From NCBI GenBank assembly GCA_964421085.1, contig CAYQVO010000028.1:1-50162 (forward strand): DNA of 50,162 nucleotides, read 5' to 3'. A program made the position numbers and the translations under genes. This document shows, piece by piece, positions 16,342 to 25,189 of the stretch; position 1 is the stretch's first letter, and every line of letters begins with the position of its first letter. Source of the stretch: CAYQVO01 sp964421085. GTDB taxonomy: Bacteria; Bdellovibrionota_C; UBA2361; CAYQVO01. The notes beneath the pieces were generated by a model that saw nothing but the letters and a program-made list of their open reading frames with translations, ran no database searches and was not told where the DNA came from.

Positions 16342-17285
16342 TTTTCCCTGTCATCTACGTGGTCCCGCATTATGCCACAGCGGGGAAGGCTGCGCAGATG
16401 GGCGAGATATTCGCCGCTTCGAAGCCGGACACCTGTCGGAAGAGTTCTCCATCTTTTGTGAAACCAGACCCACTGGGAGGGGTGCTTTCTTATCAACGTG
16501 CACAGTGTCCTGTTGAAGTCGACGAGAATCTCGTCGACCGGCAGGCGTGCGTCAAGCTCCTTGATTACGATCTCGAACCTGTTGAGTCCTGTGCGGAAGA
16601 TGAAAGCGGCTGCTACAAGCGCGTTGTACCGCTTCGCGATTTCCACAATGGACGACGGCGTTGCAGCCGGAGAGCCGAAAAATGGAATCATGCGGCTCGC
16701 CACTTTGGTGTCCTGATCAATGAGAGTGCCGACACTTTCGCCCTTCCTGAATGCGTCGATAATTGCCTTGATTCCGGAGCTTCCTCCGCGCCATATTGTC
16801 GATACTCCATAGTCGGACCGCACCTGATGGAGAATCCTCTGGAACATTGGCTGGTTTGCCTCCCTGCCGACAACCGAAACTTTATATCCAAGTTTCACCG
16901 TGCATGCCGCAAGCAGGTCCCAGTTGCCTGTATGCGCCGAGAGGAACAATACCGGCCTCTGTCTCGCGCGAAGTTCATTCCAGGCCGGCCAGTCCGCTGA
17001 AACGCGGCGCCGATAATCATCGATAATCGGCTTGAGATTAATGGACTCCATCACCGTTTCACCGGCGCCTGCATAGACCTTTCGAAGAAAGCAGCTTCCT
17101 CCTTCCTCAACAAGAAACCTGTTCATCTGAAGTTCTGCGATAGCGCGATCCCGTGTGGGAATGAAGGAAAAACACCACCCGCCCAGTCTTCCGGTGAGCG
17201 CCCTGATCGAAACAGGCAGATGTCCCAGGGAAGAAACCAGGAAAAGAAAGAGGCCGGAAACCCCGAACTGCACAAGGCGCAACAT
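16338..17285 (-). CDS. Lipid A biosynthesis acyltransferase, LpxL/HtrB family
   Basis: A 315-residue inner-membrane-associated acyltransferase that adds a secondary acyl chain in lipid A assembly, or a related lysophospholipid acyltransferase. The N-terminal hydrophobic segment is at 8-22. The catalytic H(x4)D is HTGNWD at 118-123, followed by the conserved GREANQPMF and DQDTKVASRMIPFFG blocks and a closing WVWFHKRWRT. Length and block order match the LpxL family. The start ATG has AAAGG upstream, and the stop overlaps the hydF start. It supports a Gram-negative, lipid A-making envelope. Lineages with divergent lipid A use close relatives, so the exact acyl donor is not assigned. Confidence 0.85.
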   Translation of the reverse strand: MLRLVQFGVSGLFLFLVSSLGHLPVSIRALTGRLGGWCFSFIPTRDRAIAELQMNRFLVEEGGSCFLRKVYAGAGETVMESINLKPIIDDYRRRVSADWPAWNELRARQRPVLFLSAHTGNWDLLAACTVKLGYKVSVVGREANQPMFQRILHQVRSDYGVSTIWRGGSSGIKAIIDAFRKGESVGTLIDQDTKVASRMIPFFGSPAATPSSIVEIAKRYNALVAAAFIFRTGLNRFEIVIKELDARLPVDEILVDFNRTLCTLIRKHPSQWVWFHKRWRTLPTGVRLRSGEYLAHLRSLPRCGIMRDHVDDREK

Positions 17286-17422
17286 ACTGGCCTTTACTGG
17301 AAAAAAGGTATTTATTTAATCTTAGGCACACCGTCCGGATCCGCACAAAGGGGAGATTTGCCAGGTTTGTTCCCCGGACACCGAGGTTACGGCGATGCCG
17401 CGTTGAAAGCACACGGGGGACG

Positions 17423-17776
17423 TTATCTTCGTCCGCCGCCTCTCCCGCCGCCGAAATTCGAACGGGGCCTGTCGCCATAGTCGTTGGAACGAGGACGGCC
17501 TCCGCCAAAGCTTCTTCCGCCGCCGCCGCCACCGGTCTGCGGACGGGCCTCGTTGATATTGAGGGTCTTGCCATCAAGAGATTTTCCGTTCAGTTCGGAG
17601 ATGGCTCTTTCCGCCATTTCTGCGTTTTCGATTTCAACAAAGCCGAAACCCCGGGACTGACCTGTGAACTTGTCGGTAATGATTTTTACAGAGACCGGCT
17701 CATACGCCCTGAAGAACTCACGGAGGCCTTCCTCTGTTGTTGAATACGACAAATTTCCGACATATAGCTTTTTCAT
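17423..17776 (-). CDS. Glycine-rich RNA-binding protein with one RRM
   Basis: A 117-residue protein with a single RNA-recognition motif at 1-80: RNP2 LYVGNL (4-9) and RNP1 RGFGFVEI (42-49), carrying the aromatic residues that stack on RNA. The tail is Gly/Arg-rich with repeated GGG and RPRS units. This is the bacterial Rbp type found in cyanobacteria, planctomycetes and other groups, often cold-induced and acting as an RNA chaperone. The ATG is preceded by AAGGA. It stands alone, 137 bases upstream of the acyltransferase gene on the same strand, so may have its own promoter. Confidence 0.88.
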   Translation of the reverse strand: MKKLYVGNLSYSTTEEGLREFFRAYEPVSVKIITDKFTGQSRGFGFVEIENAEMAERAISELNGKSLDGKTLNINEARPQTGGGGGGRSFGGGRPRSNDYGDRPRSNFGGGRGGGRR

Positions 17777-18024
17777 TGGTTTTCCTTATTCGATGTACAT
17801 CTTATTCTTCCGGCACATACTTCTACAGTGCCCTGAAGCTGCAGCCCGTACTTCGGGCCCTGCTTCCTATCAACGATTCTTTCCAAATAAGAAAGATTAC
17901 CCTCGAGAATACCAATCGAATACTGCGAACAGATAAGAGGTACAGTCGTTTGAGCCGCTAACTGAACTTGGAGAGCTATTGAAGCTGTTAGAATATTCTA
18001 TTGGCAGGAACTTGTCAAAATGAG

Positions 18025-18201
18025 AAAAAGGACACCCAAAAAATCAGGCTCGCGGCACGGGTGGGTATCTGCCGGTGGTATGAGTCGCAATCTGTTCGCG
18101 CGGTTAACGGTGGTTTATTTCCTTATCCCAATCAGGCTGGAAAGAGTGGGTGTCCTTTTTCCGTTCAGGGGGCGCCCGGAAAGAGTGGGTGTCCTTTTTC
18201 C
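18025..18201. repeat. Short repeat element: one inverted and two direct copies of a GGGTGTCCTTTTT unit
   Basis: AAAAAGGACACCC at 18025-18037 is the reverse complement of the unit that appears twice downstream, as GGAAAGAGTGGGTGTCC plus a T-run and CC at 18139-18162 and 18178-18201. The two direct copies agree over 24 bases with 15 bases between them. Inverted ends around a non-coding core of about 100 bases look like a MITE or a REP-type element. The rest of 17777-18299 contains no gene I can support. Confidence 0.6.
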
Positions 18202-18299
18202 ACTTTGAGAAGGTTGCGGAGCAAAGTGCCATTTCCGGATGTCGCCGATATGGTGTTCAATAAATGCGCAGGCGTCCACGATAAAATCAGGGAGAAAGA

Positions 18300-20837
18300 A
18301 TGAGAAATTCGTACATGCTGGCTGCCATCATTCTTATTCTGGCATCTGCTGCCTCGGCCGATTCATTCGCGAGGCCGGGCGCCGACGAAACTCCTTTCAC
18401 TCCCAACGATGAATATTTTCCTTACAAGGCATCTTCACCGCTTCATCCGGGCCAGTGGAACCTTGTGAACCAGGCGCCCTCGTCGATTCATTATCCGGCA
18501 TCCACCGCGCCAAATGGACATACAACAGCGGAAGTCACAATCGAGAACGCGGGTCTGGATATGCGCGTCCTGCCCGCCTGGCAACTCGGTTACACGGGGC
18601 GGAATATTGTCATTGGAATTCTCGATGACGGCATCGAACTGAACCATCCAGATCTCAACGTGGTGAAAGATCTCTCGGTCGGAATGGATAAGAACGGTCT
18701 TGTCGCCGGCGAGCATGGCGCCCATTCCAAAGACGATGATTGTCACGGCACAACAGTCGCAGGCATGGCGGCTGCTGTCGGCGGAAACGGCATCGGCGTT
18801 GCCGGTTCCGCGCCGCTTGCCCGGGTCGCATCAGTTCGCGTGAACATATTCGACTCGCTCGATGACTACTGGATGCATGCGCCGGCAGTTTACTGGCAGG
18901 CAGGACTTGGATGGGAGCATGGAATGAAATCGCCTGACCTCGAGCGGCTTACTTCACTGCGCGAGCGTCCTGTGATCTCTGTAAAGAACTCGAGTTCAAA
19001 GGCCGCAAACTTCGATTATCCGGCCTTTTACAGTAATACCTACAGCGCATTCGCCCGCACATCGTCAAACGGGATGATCTTCTGCCACGCGGCGGGAAAC
19101 TGCAGGGGGACCAGACAGCAAGATGTGAATGTCAACATGGAAGCAGCCAGTCCGTATGTAATCACCATCGCTGCGCTTGGAAGCAACGGGAAGTACGCTC
19201 TCTACAGCACTTTTGGTTCCGCTGTTGCGGCAACCGTTCTCAGCGAGAGCGCCTGGTGGAATCCCCTTGAAATCGAGGGCGATCACTCGTATGCAAACGG
19301 CCTCGGCGTATCGAGCACGGACCGCTTCGGTGAACTCGGCACAAATTACAGCGCAAACGGCGCGGTCTATCTTCCCGACATCGGCGACCTCGATTACACA
19401 GGCCAGTTCGACGGAACATCCGCTTCCGCACCGAGCTTCGCCGGTATCGCGGCTCTTGCAAAACAGGCGAACCCGAATCTCAACGTCCGTATGACGAAAC
19501 ATCTCCTCGCCCGGACAGCCCGCGTGGTTGACAGTAATGACGCCTCGTCGAGTTCCTCCTGGAGCGCGGGAAACATACGTCAGTCGGGATGGCGGAGAAA
19601 CTCAGCTGGATTTTATTTCAATCCGAATTACGGCTTCGGACTCGTTGATGCAGGCGCTCTTGTCGAGAAGGCGATTGAAACTGCATTCGTGACTGCCGAG
19701 ACCCTGTACTCAACAGGGCTGAAAAAGGCTGACAAGGCTCTACCTCCCGATAAGACAACCGTAGTGACTGAAAAGGTGAGGATTTCCGTTCCACGCTCGA
19801 AGAAACAGTCTCTTGAATCGGTTGAAGTGTATTTGAAGATTTCAGGGGCCGATCGCTCGGATTTTCAGGTCATAGTGAGCCGAGGCTCGACCAGCAGCAG
19901 GCTCTGGACTGCTTCGAGCGATCTGAAGAATCCGTATCATCCGATGTTCGGCGATCTTGATCCCGCCGGCGGAATAGACCACGCATTTCTAACTCATGCT
20001 TTCTGGGGAGAAGACCCGGATGGAGAGTGGAAAATAACGGTTACAAATCCCGGCAAGCACGCGGGAGTGCTCGAAGACTGGGGGATCGTTCTTCACATGG
20101 GAGACCTGATATTCGACAAAGCGGGAACGAGGCGACTCAGGAAGTCCGTGCATACAGCAGGTTTCACGAAAAACAGGCTCAGTTCAAAATTCGAAATTAC
20201 TCCTGGAAAGACCCTTTACAGCGCAGGCGATGTCCTTATTAACGGCGGAAAGGTGAGGGTGAACGGGAAGATTTCGCGACAAAAGGAGATGATCGTCTCA
20301 AAGCTCGATACAACCATGAAGTCGACCTCTGAAAAGCTGCGAGTATCCCGGGGCATTCAGGTGAGAGTTGAAGGAGGAACACTTACCGGAACCGGGATCA
20401 TCAATGCTCCCCCAGGAACCGATGGCAAGGGTGGTGTAATCAACTCAGCCGGCGTTATACGTCCCGGACGATCAGGGCGCGGCGGCACGCTGACTCTTCG
20501 CGCGCCCTATACTCAGACAGACGGCACTCTGTGGATCGATGTGCTCGGCGGGAACCGTTATGGAAAGCTGCGTGTATACTCTCGCGCGTCTTTCGGCGGC
20601 GCACTCAGGGTGTTCACTCACAGGCACGTTCGAATAAAGGAAGGGACCAGGCTTTCGCGGGTTCTCAGAGCCGACTCGCTTCATGGAAATTTCCGGATAG
20701 TCCGGGCAGGAATTCCCGGCACAAATCTTCACTGGAAACTGGTAAGGCGCGGAAATACGATAGACTTGGTGGCGGCGACTAAGAAGACTGCCGCGAGGAT
20801 CCTGTCCGGCCGTTATTGCAGAACCCCGCTGAACTAA
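18300..20837 (+). CDS. Exported kexin-like S8 serine protease with P domain and autotransporter-like passenger repeats
   Basis: 845 residues. The Sec signal is MRNSYMLAAIILILASAASA. The subtilisin-like catalytic domain has Asp109 (ILDDGI), His149 (CHGTTVAG), oxyanion Asn267 (AAGN) and Ser374 (GTSASAP), all present. A P/Homo B domain spans about 490-625 (DFQVIVSRG, HAFWGEDPDGEWKI, LEDWGIVLHMG), the pairing seen in kexin/proprotein convertases and their bacterial relatives. Residues 640-830 have beta-helix passenger features (SAGDVLINGGKVRVNG, GGTLTGTG, INSAGVIRPG, GGTLTL) of the autotransporter-associated type, but no beta-barrel follows. The ATG has GGGAG eight bases upstream. The call is strong; how it is anchored or exported across the outer membrane is not visible. 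Confidence 0.88.
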   Translation: MRNSYMLAAIILILASAASADSFARPGADETPFTPNDEYFPYKASSPLHPGQWNLVNQAPSSIHYPASTAPNGHTTAEVTIENAGLDMRVLPAWQLGYTGRNIVIGILDDGIELNHPDLNVVKDLSVGMDKNGLVAGEHGAHSKDDDCHGTTVAGMAAAVGGNGIGVAGSAPLARVASVRVNIFDSLDDYWMHAPAVYWQAGLGWEHGMKSPDLERLTSLRERPVISVKNSSSKAANFDYPAFYSNTYSAFARTSSNGMIFCHAAGNCRGTRQQDVNVNMEAASPYVITIAALGSNGKYALYSTFGSAVAATVLSESAWWNPLEIEGDHSYANGLGVSSTDRFGELGTNYSANGAVYLPDIGDLDYTGQFDGTSASAPSFAGIAALAKQANPNLNVRMTKHLLARTARVVDSNDASSSSSWSAGNIRQSGWRRNSAGFYFNPNYGFGLVDAGALVEKAIETAFVTAETLYSTGLKKADKALPPDKTTVVTEKVRISVPRSKKQSLESVEVYLKISGADRSDFQVIVSRGSTSSRLWTASSDLKNPYHPMFGDLDPAGGIDHAFLTHAFWGEDPDGEWKITVTNPGKHAGVLEDWGIVLHMGDLIFDKAGTRRLRKSVHTAGFTKNRLSSKFEITPGKTLYSAGDVLINGGKVRVNGKISRQKEMIVSKLDTTMKSTSEKLRVSRGIQVRVEGGTLTGTGIINAPPGTDGKGGVINSAGVIRPGRSGRGGTLTLRAPYTQTDGTLWIDVLGGNRYGKLRVYSRASFGGALRVFTHRHVRIKEGTRLSRVLRADSLHGNFRIVRAGIPGTNLHWKLVRRGNTIDLVAATKKTAARILSGRYCRTPLN

Positions 20838-20938
20838 AAAATATTTTGCCAAATAAAACAAGCCGCAGCCAGTTTTTGTCTGGCATCATGCGAATACTTG
20901 TGGTGGGCTTTTAATGGACGACTTCCTATGAGGATCAC

Positions 20939-22060
20939 ATGAAAAGACTCTGCCTTCTCGCCGTTTTCGTCGTAACCTCCGCCACTATCTGGGGTTGCAG
21001 CCCGGGCAGCGACAAGCCGGCTCATCCTGAATGGCGCGAGCAATTGGGCGCATTAATGGATCAGTCAATCGCGGACAACAGACTGCCAGGCATGATTCTC
21101 GGAGTCTTCGCGCCCGATCAGGATTTCGAGTTCTTTGAAGCCAGGGGGGTTGCCGACGTGGCCGGCAGCGCGCCTATGAAGACTGACAAAGTTGTCAGAA
21201 TCGGCAGTAACACAAAGGTTTTCGTAAGCACCGTTTTGCTGCAGCTCGTTGACGAAGGGCTTGTAAGTCTTGACGCTCCTGTGGCCGCTTATCTCGATGG
21301 CGTGCCCAATGGGGAACAAATCCGGATGAGAAACATTCTGAACAACACAAGCGGCCTTTTCCCCTACTCTTCAGATGACGACTTCGGCCGTGCCCTGGTT
21401 TCGGATCCATTTCGGCAATGGCAGCCACAGGAGTTGCTTGCTTATTCATTCAGGCATCCCGTCGTATTCCAGCCGGGAACCCAGTTCCAGTATTCCAACA
21501 CCAACTGGATTGTGCAGGGCGTGATAGTCGAGAAGCTAACCGGCAATACACTGGCGTCCGAGGTGACAAGAAGAATCATCCAGCCGCTTTTCCTCAAGCA
21601 CACCATCTTTCCTGAAGGAAATGAGATTCCCGGCGATTATGCGCACGGATACGGGTACGGCTTCGACGGTACTGGAGAGCTTACCGACATGACTGATTAC
21701 AACCCGAGCTGGGGCTGGGCTGCAGGCGCGATGATTTCAACAATGGATGATATGAGAAGGTGGGTCCACGCTCTTGTAAAAGGAAACATGTTAAGCCCCG
21801 CCCTGCAGGAGAAACGCCTTACGGAATTCACTCCTTTCCCTCTGTCGGAAATATACTCACACAGCTTCTATGGGTTGGGGATCGCAGATTTGGCAGGATT
21901 TTATGGCCATAACGGCGAATTGCCGGGCTACAACACTCAGGCTGTTTATGATCCTGAGCACAACATAACCGTTGTCATGGCTATGAACCTCTATGTGGCC
22001 GTCGATATCGCAACGCTTCAGAGCGTTCTGGATATCGTTCTGCCCGGGAGGAAGTTATAG
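20939..22060 (+). CDS. Serine beta-lactamase-fold hydrolase, lipoprotein
   Basis: 373 residues. The N-terminus is a lipoprotein signal with lipobox ending in Cys20 (ATIWGC). The class C beta-lactamase/D-alanyl-carboxypeptidase-like fold is shown by SxxK at 90-93 (SNTK), YxN at 185-187 (YSN) and HxG at 324-326 (HNG), in the usual order and spacing. Such proteins include esterases, D-amino peptidases and penicillin-binding-like enzymes; sequence alone does not show activity on beta-lactams. It follows the S8 protease by 101 bases on the same strand and has AGGA before its ATG. It is expected in the periplasm, tethered to a membrane. Confidence 0.85.
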   Translation: MKRLCLLAVFVVTSATIWGCSPGSDKPAHPEWREQLGALMDQSIADNRLPGMILGVFAPDQDFEFFEARGVADVAGSAPMKTDKVVRIGSNTKVFVSTVLLQLVDEGLVSLDAPVAAYLDGVPNGEQIRMRNILNNTSGLFPYSSDDDFGRALVSDPFRQWQPQELLAYSFRHPVVFQPGTQFQYSNTNWIVQGVIVEKLTGNTLASEVTRRIIQPLFLKHTIFPEGNEIPGDYAHGYGYGFDGTGELTDMTDYNPSWGWAAGAMISTMDDMRRWVHALVKGNMLSPALQEKRLTEFTPFPLSEIYSHSFYGLGIADLAGFYGHNGELPGYNTQAVYDPEHNITVVMAMNLYVAVDIATLQSVLDIVLPGRKL

Positions 22061-22103
22061 GAGGATCCTTCTCGGACACTCGTTTTTCAGCCGATCATAT
22101 CTG

Positions 22104-23624
22104 CTATCTAACATCAGTAAGGTAAGCCATGGCACTTCCCCGTATTTTCAAATAACCATAGGAAGGGTAGATAAAGCCGCAGTCGGCATCGTTCGTGCTC
22201 CACGAATTTTTCAAAATGAAGTAACCCCTCTCATCTGCCGGGGTCACTCCGGCAGGAAGGTCGCGGTTCTCCACAAACCCCATCATCAGCGAGCAGTGAC
22301 CGCCGCCCGAATCCTCCACGGGATCGTGCTCAACGTAGCCGTCACGGGAGGGATGATGAAAACTCTGTGTGGTCTGATAGCAGATGATAACAGGCACTTT
22401 GTAATTTACCGCAAATATCGCCATTTCAAGATTGTTGTCGGGAGCGTCAAAAGGCACCCATACGTAATCCTTCACGGTGCGCCCCGAGGTGCTCGAAGAG
22501 GCCGGTAATCTATACTCATATGCAGCCACGTTGCCTGTCGAACTGCGATAAGCAGTCTCTGAAACCTGAAAGGCGTAGTCTGTGCACATCTCTCCTGAGT
22601 ACTTGCGACAGGAACAGAGAAATTTGTGATTCGACTCCAGGTATTCAGCACTCCGCTCCAGTGAGCGATTGTAGTTCCATATGTTTTCGTACTGAACCAG
22701 ATACGCGTCATCCTTGAGGGAAAGAAGAGACGAGCCGAGGCCTAATCCATCTTCATAGCGATCCTCCCAGTCATAGGAGATCTTTCCACGGGTGTATGTC
22801 ATCTGCTCCGAGAGATTCTCGCGGTTGCCTCCTTCCCGCAGTATCCAGCTTTCCATTGCGGCGATTATAGCCTGCATTGTGCAAGTGCCGCGGTTCCCCT
22901 GATCCTTGATGCAGGTCAATGAGTCTTTCAGTATGAAATCAAAGTTTGCCATCAAGCCGCTTCTGCTGTACTCGCTGATATCGCAGCGGGCAGAGTCTTC
23001 ACTGTAGTCTCCTGCGCTTTCATAGCCGGTCTCGGTAGTGCAGTCCTTGAGGAAATTTTCATCAAGAATCTCATGACTTACCGTCGATATGTCCGCGAGG
23101 ATTGCCCTGAATTTTTTATGTATGGTGCCGGCCAGGCCTTTTACGATCTTCCGTTTTTCTTTAATGGGAAGACGCCCGAAGCTCCTCGACGACGGGTACT
23201 TTGCAAGGTACTTGTCAGGAACCCAGGTGCGGACATTTGAATACAGTTTTTTCAGATTCCCTGCTGTCATGCTCTGCTCGAGCGCCATTCCAAGATCAAT
23301 CAGCATGTGTTCAACGGGCTGGAATTTGACACTCTTTTTTTCTCCGTTGCGGAGTGTAATCTCTGATGTAATTGCTTTCGAATTCAGCGGAAGGGTCGCC
23401 GGCCAGAGATACTTTCTTTTCCGTGGATGTGCCCGCAGGTATTTCTTTGCAGCCCTGATATAACGGGCCTCCCGGGCGCGTTCACGTTTCTGCATGGCAA
23501 GATACTGTTTCCTGGGGCGCGTGATGATCTCCTGCTGCCCGTCTATGGCAGAGGCGGTTGACAGCTGAAGCAGGAACAGTGCTGATGAGAGTATCGTCAG
23601 CAGGTGAACTGAGCAGTTGCGCAT
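22104..23624 (-). CDS. Secreted papain-like (C1A) cysteine protease
   Basis: 506 residues. The signal peptide is at 1-26 (hydrophobic LLTILSSALFLL, then ASA). A basic helical region lies at 40-75, and a pro-like region runs to about 230. The mature domain carries the C1 active site: Gln242 (KDQG), Cys248 (RGTC), His443 (GGGHC) and Asn473 (LKNSWS). About 30 residues between Gln/Cys and the following helix and the paired cysteines (CSCRKY, EMCTDY) are typical of bacterial C1A members. It faces the beta-lactamase-fold gene convergently with 43 bases between. With the S8 protease it makes a small set of exported hydrolases. The substrate is unknown. Confidence 0.87.
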   Translation of the reverse strand: MRNCSVHLLTILSSALFLLQLSTASAIDGQQEIITRPRKQYLAMQKRERAREARYIRAAKKYLRAHPRKRKYLWPATLPLNSKAITSEITLRNGEKKSVKFQPVEHMLIDLGMALEQSMTAGNLKKLYSNVRTWVPDKYLAKYPSSRSFGRLPIKEKRKIVKGLAGTIHKKFRAILADISTVSHEILDENFLKDCTTETGYESAGDYSEDSARCDISEYSRSGLMANFDFILKDSLTCIKDQGNRGTCTMQAIIAAMESWILREGGNRENLSEQMTYTRGKISYDWEDRYEDGLGLGSSLLSLKDDAYLVQYENIWNYNRSLERSAEYLESNHKFLCSCRKYSGEMCTDYAFQVSETAYRSSTGNVAAYEYRLPASSSTSGRTVKDYVWVPFDAPDNNLEMAIFAVNYKVPVIICYQTTQSFHHPSRDGYVEHDPVEDSGGGHCSLMMGFVENRDLPAGVTPADERGYFILKNSWSTNDADCGFIYPSYGYLKIRGSAMAYLTDVR

Positions 23625-23711
23625 AAGCAGGCCTGTTGAAGAAAGAAACGCTTAACTACAGTCTAAGGGGCAGGGCAGGGAAGTGGCGAGCTTAAAAATT
23701 ACGGAATGGGG

Positions 23712-23747
23712 CAACCTCTCACTGGAGACTGGTAAAGCGCGGAAATC
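23712..23747 (+). repeat. Short duplicate of the 3' end of the S8 protease gene
   Basis: Bases 23721-23746 match 20731-20756 at 24 of 26 positions. In the protease frame the copy would read HWRLVKRGN, against HWKLVRRGN in the gene. It lies in an otherwise gene-free stretch (23625-24037). This looks like the tail of a lost paralogue. A further unassigned open frame at about 23901-24060 (EFAGYLIDCEDSSY) may be another fragment. Confidence 0.5.
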
Positions 23748-24037
23748 GCTGTTTCCATCACCAGATTTGCGGAAGGAAGAGGCGAGTCAACACGTGAGAC
23801 GCTCCATTGAGCGATTTGTTCGCGGACTGGAACCGGCCGCCGCCTTCTTCATGCGCAGGAGATTCGAGGAACTGGTCAATCGGCATGCTGAGTCTTTTGC
23901 GTGGCGGGGCGTGAGCCTGAGTTTGCCGGTTATCTCATTGACTGTGAGGACAGCAGCTATCCGATTCGGATCATATATCCTGGGGCCCGGTTGACGAAGG
24001 GTAAAGTCATCAAGCTGGAGAACGGCATTCCATATCT

Positions 24038-25189
24038 TTACTTCTCAAAAAAATCCTTAATACCTGCTGCCACCCGTTCTGCTTCGTTCTTTTCAAGGCG
24101 GGGAAACATCGGAAGACTGAGAACCGAACTGCAGATGCGCTGCGTGCAGTCGAACCCGCCCTGCCCGAAACAAATCCTGTCAGCGAAAGCTCCCTGAGTG
24201 TGGATGGGTGAGGGGTAATGGACGGCAGTGCGCGCTTTGAGCTGTCCCAGATGAAGTTTCAATGCGTCCCGCTTTTCGCTTCGTATCACATACTGATGGA
24301 AAGTGTGCTGCGCTCCAGGGAGTGTGGCCGGAAGGGTCAGTGGGAGATTTCCGAGAGCTTCATCATAAAACCGGGCTATGTCCATTCTCATCCTGTTCTC
24401 CGCGTCCAGATGCGGAAGTTTTACCCTGAGAACAGCCGCCTGGATATCGTCAAGCCGGGAGTTATAGCCGAAGGTGTCGCTGATATTTCGCTCTCTCCAC
24501 CCATATTGCCGGAGCAGAGATATATTACGCGCACAGTCGGGATCATTCGTAACAATGCAGCCTGCGTCGCCGAGTGCGCCGAGATTTTTCGTCGGATAAA
24601 AGCTGAATGCCGCTGTCTTTCCGAAACTCCCGCACATTGATCCTTTCCATCCGGTGTTGTGCGCCTGGGCGCAGTCTTCGAAAATCGCAAGATCGTATTT
24701 CGAAGCCAGCGTCCGGAAGTCGTCAATATGGCAGGGATGGCCGAAGAGATGCACGAGAAGAATTCCCGCAATCCTCCTGTCGCTGTAGTGAGACGTATTT
24801 TTCCTGATATGAATTATCGTATCCTCAACGAGCCCGGGATCGAGGGTCATCGTTTCGGGGCGGACATCGACCAGCACAGGGATTGTCCCGGCAAGAAGCA
24901 GCCCCGTCGCCACCGCGCTCGGAACAAACGACGGAGCGATTAAAAGATCCTCATGTTTCACCCCGGCGCTGAGCAGCGACAGATGGATGGCGTCCGTGCC
25001 GTTCGCCACTCCGAAGCAGAACGATACGCCCGTGTTTGCCGCGAATTCCTCTTCGAACCGGCGCACCTCTTCGCCAAGTATGTAGTTTCCGGAGGCGAGG
25101 ACCCGCTTCAGTGCTTCTTCGATCTCCTTGCGGTAAAACGCTGCTGTTCTTCCGGGAGCAGCCTGTGGAATCTCGGCAGCTTCGTTCAT
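24038..25189 (-). CDS. DegT/DnrJ/EryC1/StrS-family sugar aminotransferase
   Basis: A 383-residue PLP enzyme of fold type I. GNYILGEEVRRFEEEFA (34-50) and VANGTDAIHL (61-70) are the family openers, EDCAQAHNT (171-179) supplies the Asp/Gln that contact PLP, and SFYPTKNLGALGDAG (196-210) contains the Schiff-base lysine K201. It is expected to transaminate a keto-sugar nucleotide to an amino sugar. Its ATG follows the epimerase stop codon with no gap, so the two are co-translated and probably act in one sugar pathway. The sugar itself cannot be inferred. Confidence 0.88.
   Translation of the reverse strand: MNEAAEIPQAAPGRTAAFYRKEIEEALKRVLASGNYILGEEVRRFEEEFAANTGVSFCFGVANGTDAIHLSLLSAGVKHEDLLIAPSFVPSAVATGLLLAGTIPVLVDVRPETMTLDPGLVEDTIIHIRKNTSHYSDRRIAGILLVHLFGHPCHIDDFRTLASKYDLAIFEDCAQAHNTGWKGSMCGSFGKTAAFSFYPTKNLGALGDAGCIVTNDPDCARNISLLRQYGWRERNISDTFGYNSRLDDIQAAVLRVKLPHLDAENRMRMDIARFYDEALGNLPLTLPATLPGAQHTFHQYVIRSEKRDALKLHLGQLKARTAVHYPSPIHTQGAFADRICFGQGGFDCTQRICSSVLSLPMFPRLEKNEAERVAAGIKDFFEK

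Noticed and set aside
18025..18201. The repeats before the S8 protease as a CRISPR array
   Set aside because: Only two direct copies with a 15-base spacer, one copy inverted, and no cas genes.
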